Origin: Gammaproteobacteria bacterium
GTDB taxonomy: Bacteria; Pseudomonadota; Gammaproteobacteria; PS1; Pseudothioglobaceae
NCBI GenBank assembly: GCA_015658965.1
Contig: DQNX01000144.1
Location: 1 to 20,714, forward strand
Reading direction: 5' to 3'
Length of the DNA: 20,714 bases
In this document: positions 1 through 7,429 of the stretch, in pieces
Layout: the number at the start of each line of letters is the position of its first letter
Position numbering within the stretch: position 1 is the stretch's first letter
The notes under the pieces: generated by a model
Told to the model about the DNA's origin: nothing
Databases searched by the model: none
Seen by the model: only the letters and a program-made list of their open reading frames with translations
Made by a program: the position numbers and the translations under genes

Positions 1-1
1 A

Positions 2-487
2 TGGAATTCCAACTCCAACTCCAACTCCAACTCTAATTCTAACTTTGGTCCTTTTAACTCAGGCACAAATTGGAATCCTTTTGGCGGCGGCTCTAGCTTT
101 GGTCCTTTTAATTCAGGGTCAAATTTTGGCCCAATGGATGGCATGACTAATTGGGGTCCGATGAACTCCGATACTAATTTTGGCCCAATGAACACAGTGA
201 ATAACTGGGTAAATGACACTGAGTTTGGTATGCATTTTAAAACCAATAACAAGACAGAAAATACCGGCTATGCGCGTGTAGACGGCAAGTATGCAGGCGA
301 GTTACAAAATCGCATGTCTGGCCAAGGGAAAAACTACGTCACAGGTAATGCTGATCAATACTACAAAGGCCAGATTGACAATCGCGGTCAGGTTAGAGGC
401 GATGGTCGTTATGAGGGTTACGGCAGACAAGGCTTCTTTGGCTATGTACCTACTAACGGCAACTATTTTGCGGCACCCAATATCTAG
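2..487 (+). CDS. Asn/Gly/Phe-rich nonapeptide-repeat protein, 5' end missing (possibly sulfur globule protein-like)
   Basis: The reading frame is open from base 2 to a TAG stop at 485-487, so the start and any signal peptide lie outside the window. Three zones are visible. First is an Asn-Ser dipeptide run (about 5-37, built on an AACTCC hexanucleotide). Then come six nonapeptides at 38-199 with consensus x-N-F/W-G-P-F/M-N-S-G, 27 bp each. Last is a non-repeated Gly/Asn/Tyr-rich tail of about 95 residues with no Cys. The composition, the F/W-G-P repeats and a NDTEFGMHF-like segment recall the small structural sulfur globule proteins (Sgp/CV types) of sulfur-oxidising gammaproteobacteria. This is a resemblance by eye only. 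Alternatives are another secreted structural or matrix protein. A first ATG at 134 exists but lies inside the repeats, so it is not the true start. No terminator is obvious before the tRNA-Asn promoter. Confidence 0.75.
   Translation, partial: WNSNSNSNSNSNSNFGPFNSGTNWNPFGGGSSFGPFNSGSNFGPMDGMTNWGPMNSDTNFGPMNTVNNWVNDTEFGMHFKTNNKTENTGYARVDGKYAGELQNRMSGQGKNYVTGNADQYYKGQIDNRGQVRGDGRYEGYGRQGFFGYVPTNGNYFAAPNI
38..199 (+). repeat. Six in-frame 27-bp repeats (nonapeptide), preceded by AACTCC hexamers
   Basis: Units start at 38, 65, 92, 119, 146 and 173. They encode SNFGPFNSG, TNWNPFGGG, SSFGPFNSG, SNFGPMDGM, TNWGPMNSD and TNFGPMNTV. An AACTCC-type hexamer run encodes Asn-Ser from about 5 to 37. Both unit lengths are multiples of three, so copy-number change would alter length without breaking the frame. 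Confidence 0.85.
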
Positions 488-519
488 ACAAATAAAACAC
501 TAAATAACTGATTTTTAGA

Positions 520-547
520 TTGACTCAAGGCTAGATTCCGTTATAAT
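520..547 (+). promoter_or_regulatory. Sigma70 promoter of tRNA-Asn
   Basis: TTGACT at 520-525 and TATAAT at 542-547 are separated by 16 nt. The expected transcription start near 554 is a few bases before the tRNA 5' end at 559. The match to consensus is 5/6 and 6/6. Confidence 0.75.
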
Positions 548-558
548 TTCACCTTTAT

Positions 559-634
559 TCCTCGATAGCTCAGCTGGTAGAGCAATGGACTGTTAATCCA
601 TTTGTCGGTGGTTCGAGCCCACCTCGAGGAGCCA
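559..634 (+). tRNA. tRNA-Asn (GTT)
   Basis: A full cloverleaf can be drawn. The 7-bp acceptor TCCTCGA (559-565) pairs with TCGAGGA (624-630), followed by discriminator G631 and an encoded CCA (632-634). The anticodon stem ATGGA/TCCAT encloses the loop CTGTTAA, with anticodon GTT at 592-594. The T loop TTCGAGC has the GTTCGA signature. It reads AAC/AAU codons. It is a single-gene transcript with its own promoter and terminator. Confidence 0.97.
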
Positions 635-641
635 GTTAAAT

Positions 642-671
642 AAAGGCCTACATTTATTGTAGGCCTTTTTT
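642..671 (+). terminator. Intrinsic terminator of tRNA-Asn
   Basis: A perfect 11-bp stem pairs AAAGGCCTACA (642-652) with TGTAGGCCTTT (658-668) around a 5-nt loop, and the T tract continues to 671. It starts 7 nt after the tRNA CCA. Confidence 0.9.
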
Positions 672-778
672 ACGTCCATCAAAAATAAGGGTTTGCGTTG
701 GAGTTATGTTTTTAAGCTTATGATGGTTGATTCTTAAAGCCTTTATTTTACGATTATTAAACCATAGGGCGGTTACTG

Positions 779-784
779 TATAAT
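779..784 (+). promoter_or_regulatory. Candidate -10 element of ygiQ; possibly leaderless mRNA
   Basis: TATAAT lies only 8 nt before the ygiQ ATG at 793. A start site 6-8 nt downstream would fall at about 790-792, on or next to the start codon. No Shine-Dalgarno sequence and no good -35 box are visible. The rest of 672-792 shows nothing else I can name. Confidence 0.4.
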
Positions 785-792
785 TAGTAACT

Positions 793-2961
793 ATGCAACC
801 TCCAGCTAAAAACCTTCACGATTACCCAAAATTTTGGCCTCATAAAAAAGGCCTGGTTCCTGCGCCGTTATTGCCCATGTCCCGTAGGGAGATGGATGAT
901 CTGGAGTGGGACTCTTGCGATATTATTATCGTTACTGGTGATGCGTATGTTGATCATCCGAGTTTTGGTATGGCGATCATTGGTCGACTATTAGAATCTC
1001 AGGGATTTCGTGTGGGGATTATTTCTCAGCCTGATTGGCATTCGGCCGATGACTTTCGCCAGCTGGGAAAGCCGAATTTGTTCTTTGCAATTGCATCGGG
1101 TAATATGGATTCGATGGTGAATCATTACACCGCTGAGAAAAGACCGCGTTCTGATGATGCTTATACGGCAGGCGGTATGGCGGGCAAGCGCCCTGATCGT
1201 GCGACCACTGTGTATACGCAGCGCGCTAAAGAGGCTTATAAAGGTATTCCAGTTATTATTGGCGGTATTGAAGCCAGTCTCAGGCGTATTGCACAATATG
1301 ATCACTGGTCGCAAACGATTCGTCGCTCTATTCTGCCTGATTCAAAGGCTGATCTATTGCTTTTTGGTAATGCTGAGCGCGCTGTTGTTGAGGTTGCGCA
1401 CCGAGTTGCGGCAGGTGAAGCTATTAAGCAAATTACAGATATTCGCGGCACCGCTTTCATGCGCCAAGGCATTCCAGAAGGCTGGACACTGTTAGATTCA
1501 AGTGAAATTGATCAAGATAAAAGCTTAACCCACCCCCAGGCAGATCCTTATGCAGATACATCAGCTAAGGATAAGCAGGGTTGTGGTGATAAAAATAATA
1601 AGACCCAGCCGAGTAAGATTGACCCCAATCAGGGTGCGGTGCAGGTAATCGATTTTAACCACCGCACCAAAGGCTTGAAGCGCGAAACCACGGTTATTCG
1701 CCTGCCTTCGTTTGAACAAGTGGCAAAAGATCGTTATTTGTATGCACACACGTCACGTGTCTTTCATTTAGAGACCAATCCGGGCAATGCGCGTGCCTTA
1801 GTGCAGCGTCATGGTGAGCGTGATGTTTGGTTAAATCCACCGCCGATTCCTTTGTCGATGGAGGAGTTTGATAGTGTGTTTGAATTGCCTTATACGCGTA
1901 AACCGCATCCTGCTTATGGCAAGCTGAAAATTCCTGCCTTTGATATGATTCGTTTTTCAATTAATATTATGCGTGGTTGTTTTGGCGGCTGTACTTTTTG
2001 CTCCATTACCGAGCATGAAGGTCGCATTATTCAAAGTCGTTCTGAAGACTCTGTGATTCGTGAAATTGAAACCATCCGCGATACAGACGAAGAATTTAAG
2101 GGTAATATTTCTGATCTTGGCGGCCCAACAGCTAATATGTATCGCCTGCAATGCAAAGACCCTAAAATAGAAACCGCTTGTCGTCGCCTTAGCTGTGTCT
2201 ATCCCGGTATTTGCCCAAATCTGGGGACAGATCATAAGCCACTAACCAAATTGTACCGACGTGCACGCAGTCTAAAGGGTGTTAAGCGTATATTTATTGC
2301 TTCAGGTTTACGCTATGACTTGGCTGTTCGGGATCCAGAATACATCAAAGAGCTGGTTACTCATCATGTTGGCGGGCGCTTAAAAATTGCCCCTGAGCAC
2401 ACGGAAGATGACACGCTATCAAAAATGATGAAGCCAGGGATTGGTGCTTATCATCAATTTAAAAAACTGTTTGATCGTTATTCTAAGCAGGCAGGAAAAG
2501 AGCAATATTTGATTCCTTATTTCATTTCCTCCCACCCTGGTACCAGTGATGAGGACATGCTAAATCTAGCGCTTTGGTTAAAACGTAATCAATTTAAGCC
2601 TGATCAAGTGCAGGCCTTTATTCCCACCCCTTTGGCAATAGCCTCCGCCATGTACCATACTGAATTAAATCCACTCAAGAAAATTACTCGAAATTCAGAA
2701 GCGGTAAAAACCCCGCGCAGTGGACAGCAACGAAAATTGCATAAAGCCTTTTTGCGCTATCATGATCCTGACAACTGGGATGTGTTGCGAAAAGCGTTAA
2801 AAAAAATGGGACGTAGTGACTTAATCGGTAATACAGAGAAATGTTTGGTGCCTTATTTTAGGGCGAGCAATGTATCAAAATCGAAACCTTTAAGAGGGCA
2901 CAATGACTTTCATCATCGAATTTCTGTCAAAAAGACTAAAACCCCTAAAAAGAAATATTAA
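793..2961 (+). CDS. ygiQ: YgiQ family radical SAM protein (UPF0313)
   Basis: The 722-aa product is collinear by recall with E. coli YgiQ (about 739 aa). The N-terminal part contains the family stretches [31 protein letters not shown] and [16 protein letters not shown] radical SAM cluster motif C396-x3-C400-x2-C403 follows in [20 protein letters not shown]. The C-terminal DUF3362-like region includes [19 protein letters not shown] and [17 protein letters not shown] variable linker lies at about residues 237-275. The cysteines should bind a 4Fe-4S cluster that cleaves S-adenosylmethionine; the substrate of the family is not known to me. The protein is cytosolic, with no signal peptide or membrane segment. 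It is monocistronic, flanked by the tRNA-Asn terminator and a convergent aminotransferase gene. The ATG at 793 matches the family N-terminus but has no ribosome binding site. Confidence 0.95.
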   Translation: MQPPAKNLHDYPKFWPHKKGLVPAPLLPMSRREMDDLEWDSCDIIIVTGDAYVDHPSFGMAIIGRLLESQGFRVGIISQPDWHSADDFRQLGKPNLFFAIASGNMDSMVNHYTAEKRPRSDDAYTAGGMAGKRPDRATTVYTQRAKEAYKGIPVIIGGIEASLRRIAQYDHWSQTIRRSILPDSKADLLLFGNAERAVVEVAHRVAAGEAIKQITDIRGTAFMRQGIPEGWTLLDSSEIDQDKSLTHPQADPYADTSAKDKQGCGDKNNKTQPSKIDPNQGAVQVIDFNHRTKGLKRETTVIRLPSFEQVAKDRYLYAHTSRVFHLETNPGNARALVQRHGERDVWLNPPPIPLSMEEFDSVFELPYTRKPHPAYGKLKIPAFDMIRFSINIMRGCFGGCTFCSITEHEGRIIQSRSEDSVIREIETIRDTDEEFKGNISDLGGPTANMYRLQCKDPKIETACRRLSCVYPGICPNLGTDHKPLTKLYRRARSLKGVKRIFIASGLRYDLAVRDPEYIKELVTHHVGGRLKIAPEHTEDDTLSKMMKPGIGAYHQFKKLFDRYSKQAGKEQYLIPYFISSHPGTSDEDMLNLALWLKRNQFKPDQVQAFIPTPLAIASAMYHTELNPLKKITRNSEAVKTPRSGQQRKLHKAFLRYHDPDNWDVLRKALKKMGRSDLIGNTEKCLVPYFRASNVSKSKPLRGHNDFHHRISVKKTKTPKKKY

Positions 2962-2962
2962 C

Positions 2963-2994
2963 AAAAAAATCCTGCTTTAATGACAGGCTTTTTT
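2963..2994. terminator. Candidate bidirectional terminator between ygiQ and aspC
   Basis: An A run (2963-2969), CCTG (2971-2974), a 9-nt loop, CAGG (2984-2987) and a T run (2989-2994) form a 4-bp GC core extended by A-T pairs after one T/C mismatch. It carries T tracts when read on either strand, as suits a convergent gene pair. The core is short, so this is a moderate call. Confidence 0.5.
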
Positions 2995-3017
2995 ATATTG
3001 AGTTGAAAAAACTGACG

Positions 3018-4190
3018 CTAAATTAGAGCTAATTTTTCAACTGCAAGTTTAATATTATCCATGCTGGTTGCAAAGGAAAATCGTACATAACCCGGGGCGC
3101 CAAAAGCAGAGCCTGGCACCAGAGCAATATTGAGTTTTTCCAGGCAGTAGGTTGAAAACTCAATGTCATCTTTAAGGCCAAGGCGCTTAATCAAACCCTC
3201 AACTCTTGGAAATGAATAAAATGCGCCTTGTGATCTTGGGCATTCGACGCCATCAATATTGTTGAGTGCGTTAACGATAAACGCGTGACGCCGCTCAAAT
3301 GCATTAACCATGGTGGTGATAATGCTCTGATCTCCATTTAGTGCCTCTAAGGCCGCTGCTTGAGCAATAGAACAAGGATTTGAGGTTGACTGACCTTGAA
3401 TTTTTTTCATGGCCTTAATGATGGTTTCTGGGCCTGCACCGTAACCAATGCGCCAGCCTGTCATGGCGTAGCCTTTTGATACGCCATTTAAAATAATGCT
3501 GCGATCTTTCAGGGTGGTGTCCGCCATAACGATGTTGATAAAGTCATCAGCGCCCCAGCGGATGTGCTCATAAATGTCATCGGTGATAATGAGTACGTGT
3601 GGATGATTTTTCAAAACATTAGCCAACGCTTGTAATTCAGCTTGAGAATAAACCGCACCCGTTGGATTGGAGGGACTATTGATAACAAATAATTTGGTTC
3701 TATCGGTGATGCTATTTTCTAATTGCTCTGGGGTGATTTTAAAATCTTGCTCCAAGCCGGTTTCAACAACAACCGGCGTTGCATCTGCCAAAATTACCAT
3801 GTCGGGATAACTAACCCAATATGGCGCAGGAATGATAACTTCGTCGCCTTTATTAAGCACAGCTTGACATAAATTATAAAACACTTGTTTGCCACCGGAT
3901 GACACCATGACTTCAGTATTTGTGTAGTCTAAGTCATTTTCACGCTTAAATTTATCGATAATGGCATTTTTTAGCTCAGGTGTGCCATCAACAGCGGTAT
4001 AGCGAGTTTGCCCATTTTTAATGGCATTAATGCCCGCTTGCTGGATATTTTCTGGCGTATCAAAGTCTGGCTCACCCGATCCCATGGGTACAATCTGAAT
4101 GCCCTGAGCTTTAAGTTCATTGGCTTTTGCGGTGACGGCAAGTGTGGCTGAAGGTTTAACTTTACCAACTCTGTCTGAAAGAACTATCAT
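3018..4190 (-). CDS. aspC: Aspartate aminotransferase, class I fold-type aminotransferase
   Basis: This 390-aa PLP enzyme transfers the amino group between aspartate and 2-oxoglutarate (to oxaloacetate and glutamate). Family landmarks: the GSGEPDFDTPENI N-terminal arm, NPTG (Asn175), the ITDDIYEHI segment with Asp205 and Tyr207, and the PLP lysine Lys239 in GVSKGYAMTGWRIGYGAG, where Arg247 follows. The C-terminal GYVRFSFATS carries the Arg expected to bind the substrate carboxylate. Length and motifs fit the 1-gamma (Thermus/Rhizobium-like) group rather than the E. coli AspC group, so prephenate or other amino acid activity is possible. The ATG at 4190 has only a weak AAAAGA upstream. The gene is divergent from uvrB across 65 bp and convergent with ygiQ. 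Confidence 0.9.
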   Translation of the reverse strand: MIVLSDRVGKVKPSATLAVTAKANELKAQGIQIVPMGSGEPDFDTPENIQQAGINAIKNGQTRYTAVDGTPELKNAIIDKFKRENDLDYTNTEVMVSSGGKQVFYNLCQAVLNKGDEVIIPAPYWVSYPDMVILADATPVVVETGLEQDFKITPEQLENSITDRTKLFVINSPSNPTGAVYSQAELQALANVLKNHPHVLIITDDIYEHIRWGADDFINIVMADTTLKDRSIILNGVSKGYAMTGWRIGYGAGPETIIKAMKKIQGQSTSNPCSIAQAAALEALNGDQSIITTMVNAFERRHAFIVNALNNIDGVECPRSQGAFYSFPRVEGLIKRLGLKDDIEFSTYCLEKLNIALVPGSAFGAPGYVRFSFATSMDNIKLAVEKLALI

Positions 4191-4215
4191 TGTCTTTTAA
4201 ATTGTTTAAAATTGA

Positions 4216-4263
4216 ATGTTTATGTTTATGTTTATGTTAATGAAAAAACACGTTCGTGGATAG
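4216..4263 (+). promoter_or_regulatory. Small upstream ORF overlapping the uvrB start
   Basis: ATG at 4216 opens a 15-codon frame, [15 protein letters not shown], ending in TAG at 4261-4263. It overlaps the uvrB GTG (4256) by 8 nt in another frame. It is built on four 6-bp units (TTTATG three times, then TTAATG, 4219-4242), which put five ATGs in one frame. No Shine-Dalgarno is seen for it or for uvrB. Coupled translation is an inference, and an AT-rich chance ORF is quite possible. Confidence 0.25.
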
Positions 4264-6247
4264 AAAGTTTCAACTAGAATCGCAATTTTCTCCAACGGGA
4301 GATCAGCCAAAAGCCATTAAGACTTTAGTGGATGGCATCAATGCGGGCGAAAAATTTCAAACATTGCTTGGTGTAACAGGCTCAGGTAAGACGTTTACCT
4401 TGGCGAATGTTATTAAACAAACTAAGCGTGCCAGTTTAATCATGGCGCCCAACAAAACACTGGCAGCCCAACTGTACAGCGAGATGAAAGAATTTTTCCC
4501 GAATAATGCGGTGGAATATTTTGTGTCGTATTATGATTATTATCAGCCGGAAGCTTACGTACCAGCGAGTGATTCTTATATTGAGAAAGATTCCTCGATT
4601 AATGAACAAATCGAGCAAATGCGCCTGTCGGCTACCAAGGCTTTGCTAGAACGTGATGATGTTATTATTATTGCCAGTGTGTCGGCTATTTATGGTTTGG
4701 GTGATCCAGACAGTTATATGCAAATGCTGTTACATCTGAGTGTGGGTGAGATTAGTAACCAACGAGAGATTCTTTCACGTTTATCGCAAATGCAATACAC
4801 GCGTAACGATGTAACCCTAATTCGTGGACACTTTAGAGTTAAGGGTGAAGTGATTGATGTTTTCCCTGCTGATTCTGAAGAGCAAGCCGTGCGTATTGAA
4901 ATGTTTGATGATGAGATAGAAGCGATTTATTGGTTTGATCCATTAACCGGTGAAAAGCTTAAATCTCTCCAGCGCATTACCATTTATCCGAAAACACATT
5001 ATGTCACCCCTAAATCTAAAATCCTGAATACACTGGATGATATTAAGGCGGAACTTAAGGTTCGCAGAAAAGAGTTGTTATCACTGAATAAATTAGTAGA
5101 AGAGCAACGCCTGACTCAGCGCGTGAAAATGGACATCGAGATGATGCGTGAGCTGGGTTATTGCAATGGCATTGAAAACTATTCACGCTACCTATCTGGC
5201 AGAAAGCCTGGCGCAGCGCCACCTACATTAATGGATTATTTACCCGATAATGCCCTGGTGATTTTGGATGAGTCTCATGTAACTGTTAGCCAAATTGGCG
5301 GCATGTATAAAGGCGATAGGGCGCGTAAAACCACTTTGGTTGAATACGGGTTTCGCCTGCCCAGTGCGCTGGACAATCGCCCATTAACATTTGATGAATT
5401 TGAAGATCGTGCGCACCAATGTATTTTGGTGTCAGCCACCCCTGCAGCTTACGAGCTGGAAGTGTCAAATGTGATTGCTGAACAAGTAGTCAGGCCAACC
5501 GGCTTGCTTGATCCTGAAATTGATGTTCGCCCCGTAGACACTCAAGTAGATGATTTACTCAGTGAAATCCATAAGTGTGTGGCAGTAGGCGAACGTGTAT
5601 TGGTAACTACTTTAACCAAGAGAATGTCCGAGCAGCTGAGTGATTATCTCAATGATCACGGCGTTAAAGTGCGCTATTTACATTCTGATATTGATACCGT
5701 CGAGCGGGTAGAAATTATCCGAGATTTACGCCTCGGCGTGTTTGATGTGTTGGTGGGTATTAACTTATTAAGAGAAGGGTTAGATATTCCTGAGGTGTCT
5801 TTAGTGGCTATTTTGGATGCGGATAAAGAAGGTTTTCTACGTTCTGAGCGTTCGCTAATTCAAACCATGGGTAGGGCGGCTAGAAACATCAATGGTCGGG
5901 CAATTTTATATGCCGATAGAATAACAAAATCGATGAAAAAAGCCATGGATGTAACCCAAAAAAGGCGTAAAAAACAACAGGCTTATAATGAAAAACACAA
6001 TATCACGCCCAAGGGTGTGGTGAAACCGATTATCAATATCCTAGATACAGATATTACTAGCCAAGAAAATGACGATAATAGAGCGAATGAAAACATTCAA
6101 AGGCAACTTTCCCCAGTGCAGTTGGCCAAACAGATAAAAGTCTTGGAAAAACAGATGTACGCTTTTGCAGAAGCGTTAAAATTCGAGAAAGCTGCGGATG
6201 TACGCAATCAAATAAAACAACTTAAAGATGGTCAATTTAAACGTTAA
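4256..6247 (+). CDS. uvrB: Excinuclease ABC subunit B
   Basis: UvrB is the damage-verification helicase of nucleotide excision repair; it is loaded by UvrA and recruits UvrC. The 663-aa product is collinear with E. coli UvrB (673 aa). It has Walker A GVTGSGKT (39-46), the [16 protein letters not shown] beta-hairpin region that inserts between DNA strands, the DEAD-like box D338-E-S-H341, [24 protein letters not shown], and SF2 helicase motifs V-VI ([35 protein letters not shown]). The C-terminal UVR domain lies at about 624-658 and contacts UvrC. The start is GTG at 4256: an in-frame TGA at 4241 bounds the frame, no other start codon intervenes, and the N-terminus aligns with the family. No clear ribosome binding site is visible. 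Its 3' end overlaps queE by 20 nt. Confidence 0.97.
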   Translation: MDRKFQLESQFSPTGDQPKAIKTLVDGINAGEKFQTLLGVTGSGKTFTLANVIKQTKRASLIMAPNKTLAAQLYSEMKEFFPNNAVEYFVSYYDYYQPEAYVPASDSYIEKDSSINEQIEQMRLSATKALLERDDVIIIASVSAIYGLGDPDSYMQMLLHLSVGEISNQREILSRLSQMQYTRNDVTLIRGHFRVKGEVIDVFPADSEEQAVRIEMFDDEIEAIYWFDPLTGEKLKSLQRITIYPKTHYVTPKSKILNTLDDIKAELKVRRKELLSLNKLVEEQRLTQRVKMDIEMMRELGYCNGIENYSRYLSGRKPGAAPPTLMDYLPDNALVILDESHVTVSQIGGMYKGDRARKTTLVEYGFRLPSALDNRPLTFDEFEDRAHQCILVSATPAAYELEVSNVIAEQVVRPTGLLDPEIDVRPVDTQVDDLLSEIHKCVAVGERVLVTTLTKRMSEQLSDYLNDHGVKVRYLHSDIDTVERVEIIRDLRLGVFDVLVGINLLREGLDIPEVSLVAILDADKEGFLRSERSLIQTMGRAARNINGRAILYADRITKSMKKAMDVTQKRRKKQQAYNEKHNITPKGVVKPIINILDTDITSQENDDNRANENIQRQLSPVQLAKQIKVLEKQMYAFAEALKFEKAADVRNQIKQLKDGQFKR

Positions 6248-6863
6248 CGAAATATTTTACTCGCTACAAGGTGAGGCACGCGAAGTGGGTTTCCCCACTG
6301 TATTTGTGCGTTTGACTGGTTGCCCATTGCGTTGCACGTATTGCGATACTGAATATGCTTTTAAAGGCAATAATATGGTGAGTATTGATGAAATACTCAC
6401 CAAAGTTAAACAATACAATACGCCTTATGTCTGTGTTACTGGTGGTGAACCACTCGCACAAATCAATTGCCATGTTTTGTTAGATGCACTCATTAAAGAA
6501 GGTCGCCAAGTTTCGTTAGAGACCAGTGGTAGTATTGATATTGGTGCTGTGAACGCAGCCGTGTCAATTGTGATGGATGTTAAAACACCTTCATCAAATG
6601 AATCTAAGCACAACAAATATGACAACATTGATAAGCTTAAGGCTAAAGATCAGTTGAAGTTTGTAATCGGTTCAAAAGAAGATTTTGATTGGAGTGTTGG
6701 TGTGGTTAATCAATACCCAACTGAGGCAGGTGTTTTGTTCTCACCCGTGTTTGAGGCGCTAACCCCAACACAATTGGCCGATTGGATTCTAGACAAGCAA
6801 CTCAATGTACGCATGCAAGTGCAAATGCACAAGCTATTGTGGGGTGATGAGCCTGGTAAATAA
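6228..6863 (+). CDS. queE: 7-carboxy-7-deazaguanine synthase
   Basis: This 211-aa radical SAM enzyme converts 6-carboxy-5,6,7,8-tetrahydropterin to 7-carboxy-7-deazaguanine in the preQ0/queuosine tRNA-modification pathway. The [24 protein letters not shown]-terminus, the cluster motif C32-x3-C36-x2-C39 followed by DTEYAF, and TGGEPL at 71-76 (SAM binding) are all characteristic. Length is close to E. coli QueE (223 aa). The ATG at 6228 lies inside the last codons of uvrB (20-nt overlap), implying co-transcription and probably coupled translation. A later start would remove conserved N-terminal residues. The stop at 6861-6863 directly abuts the stop of the convergent hsp20-type gene. queC, queD and queF are not in the window. 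Confidence 0.93.
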   Translation: MVNLNVNEIFYSLQGEAREVGFPTVFVRLTGCPLRCTYCDTEYAFKGNNMVSIDEILTKVKQYNTPYVCVTGGEPLAQINCHVLLDALIKEGRQVSLETSGSIDIGAVNAAVSIVMDVKTPSSNESKHNKYDNIDKLKAKDQLKFVIGSKEDFDWSVGVVNQYPTEAGVLFSPVFEALTPTQLADWILDKQLNVRMQVQMHKLLWGDEPGK

Positions 6864-7361
6864 CTACTGAATGGTTATTTTTTGAACCTCTGGTTTGGGC
6901 TTGTCTAATTTTGGAATAGACACTTTTAAAACGCCATTTTTGAAGTCTGCGCTAATGTTGTCTTTGTCGCCATCAGCAGGAATAGACACTGCATGAGAAA
7001 AGCTTGAGGATGATCTAGACCTTTGATTATTGGAAGTTTTCTGTTGACTCTGCGAGCCTTTAATCACCAACATATTTTTGTTGCTAGTGATGTCTAAATC
7101 GTTTTTATTCAAGCCTGAAATTTTTATTTCAATCACATAGCGGTTATTATCTTGATCGAAGTATTGTCTTGATTGCGTGCTAAAAGCGCTGTTTGATCGA
7201 TTGATTTGATTGATCTGGCGATCTAATTGTTGAAATTGTTGATCAAAATTACGCCAAAATCCATCGTTGAAGCCTTGATTAAAAAAGCCTGATTGGAAAG
7301 GACCGTGCGCATTGATTGAGGTTGATACGAGCAGTGCAACAAGTAATAATATTTTGCTCAT
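6864..7361 (-). CDS. Exported Hsp20/alpha-crystallin-domain protein
   Basis: The 165-aa protein begins with a typical Sec signal: MSK, hydrophobic ILLLVALLVS, cleavage predicted after TSINA (Ala18). Residues 20-65 are Gln/Asn/Phe-rich. An alpha-crystallin domain spans about 66-151: YVIEIKISGLNKNDLDI strands, a Ser/Gln-rich loop at 103-121, and the hallmark A138-DFKN-G143-V-L145 followed by KVSIPK. The C-terminus has an I162-T-I164 tail, matching the IxI motif that small heat-shock proteins use for oligomer assembly. Such proteins hold unfolding clients without ATP. They are usually cytosolic, so a signal peptide is odd and suggests a periplasmic or envelope chaperone. GGAG lies 7 nt before the ATG and a promoter-like element is just upstream. 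It follows the SulP gene by 68 nt on the same strand. Confidence 0.88.
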   Translation of the reverse strand: MSKILLLVALLVSTSINAHGPFQSGFFNQGFNDGFWRNFDQQFQQLDRQINQINRSNSAFSTQSRQYFDQDNNRYVIEIKISGLNKNDLDITSNKNMLVIKGSQSQQKTSNNQRSRSSSSFSHAVSIPADGDKDNISADFKNGVLKVSIPKLDKPKPEVQKITIQ

Positions 7362-7394
7362 AGATTATCTCCAATGATTAATTGATATGGCTAT

Positions 7395-7423
7395 ATTGTA
7401 CAAATATTACGACAGATTTACAA
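7395..7423 (-). promoter_or_regulatory. Candidate sigma70 promoter of the exported hsp20-type gene
   Basis: On the minus strand TTGTAA (7423-7418) and TACAAT (7400-7395) are 17 nt apart, giving a leader of about 25 nt before the ATG at 7361. No sigma32-type CCCCAT -10 box is seen in this gap. If real, the gene can be transcribed independently of the SulP gene. Confidence 0.5.
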
Positions 7424-7429
7424 GGGGTA

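Noticed and set aside
1..36. ATG at base 1 as a gene start
   Set aside because: Its frame stops at a TAA after 11 codons (34-36); the coding frame starts one base later.
134..487. Treating ATG 134 as the start of a complete 117-aa gene
   Set aside because: The same frame is open to the window edge, and the ATG sits in the middle of the nonapeptide repeats, so the gene is a 3' fragment.
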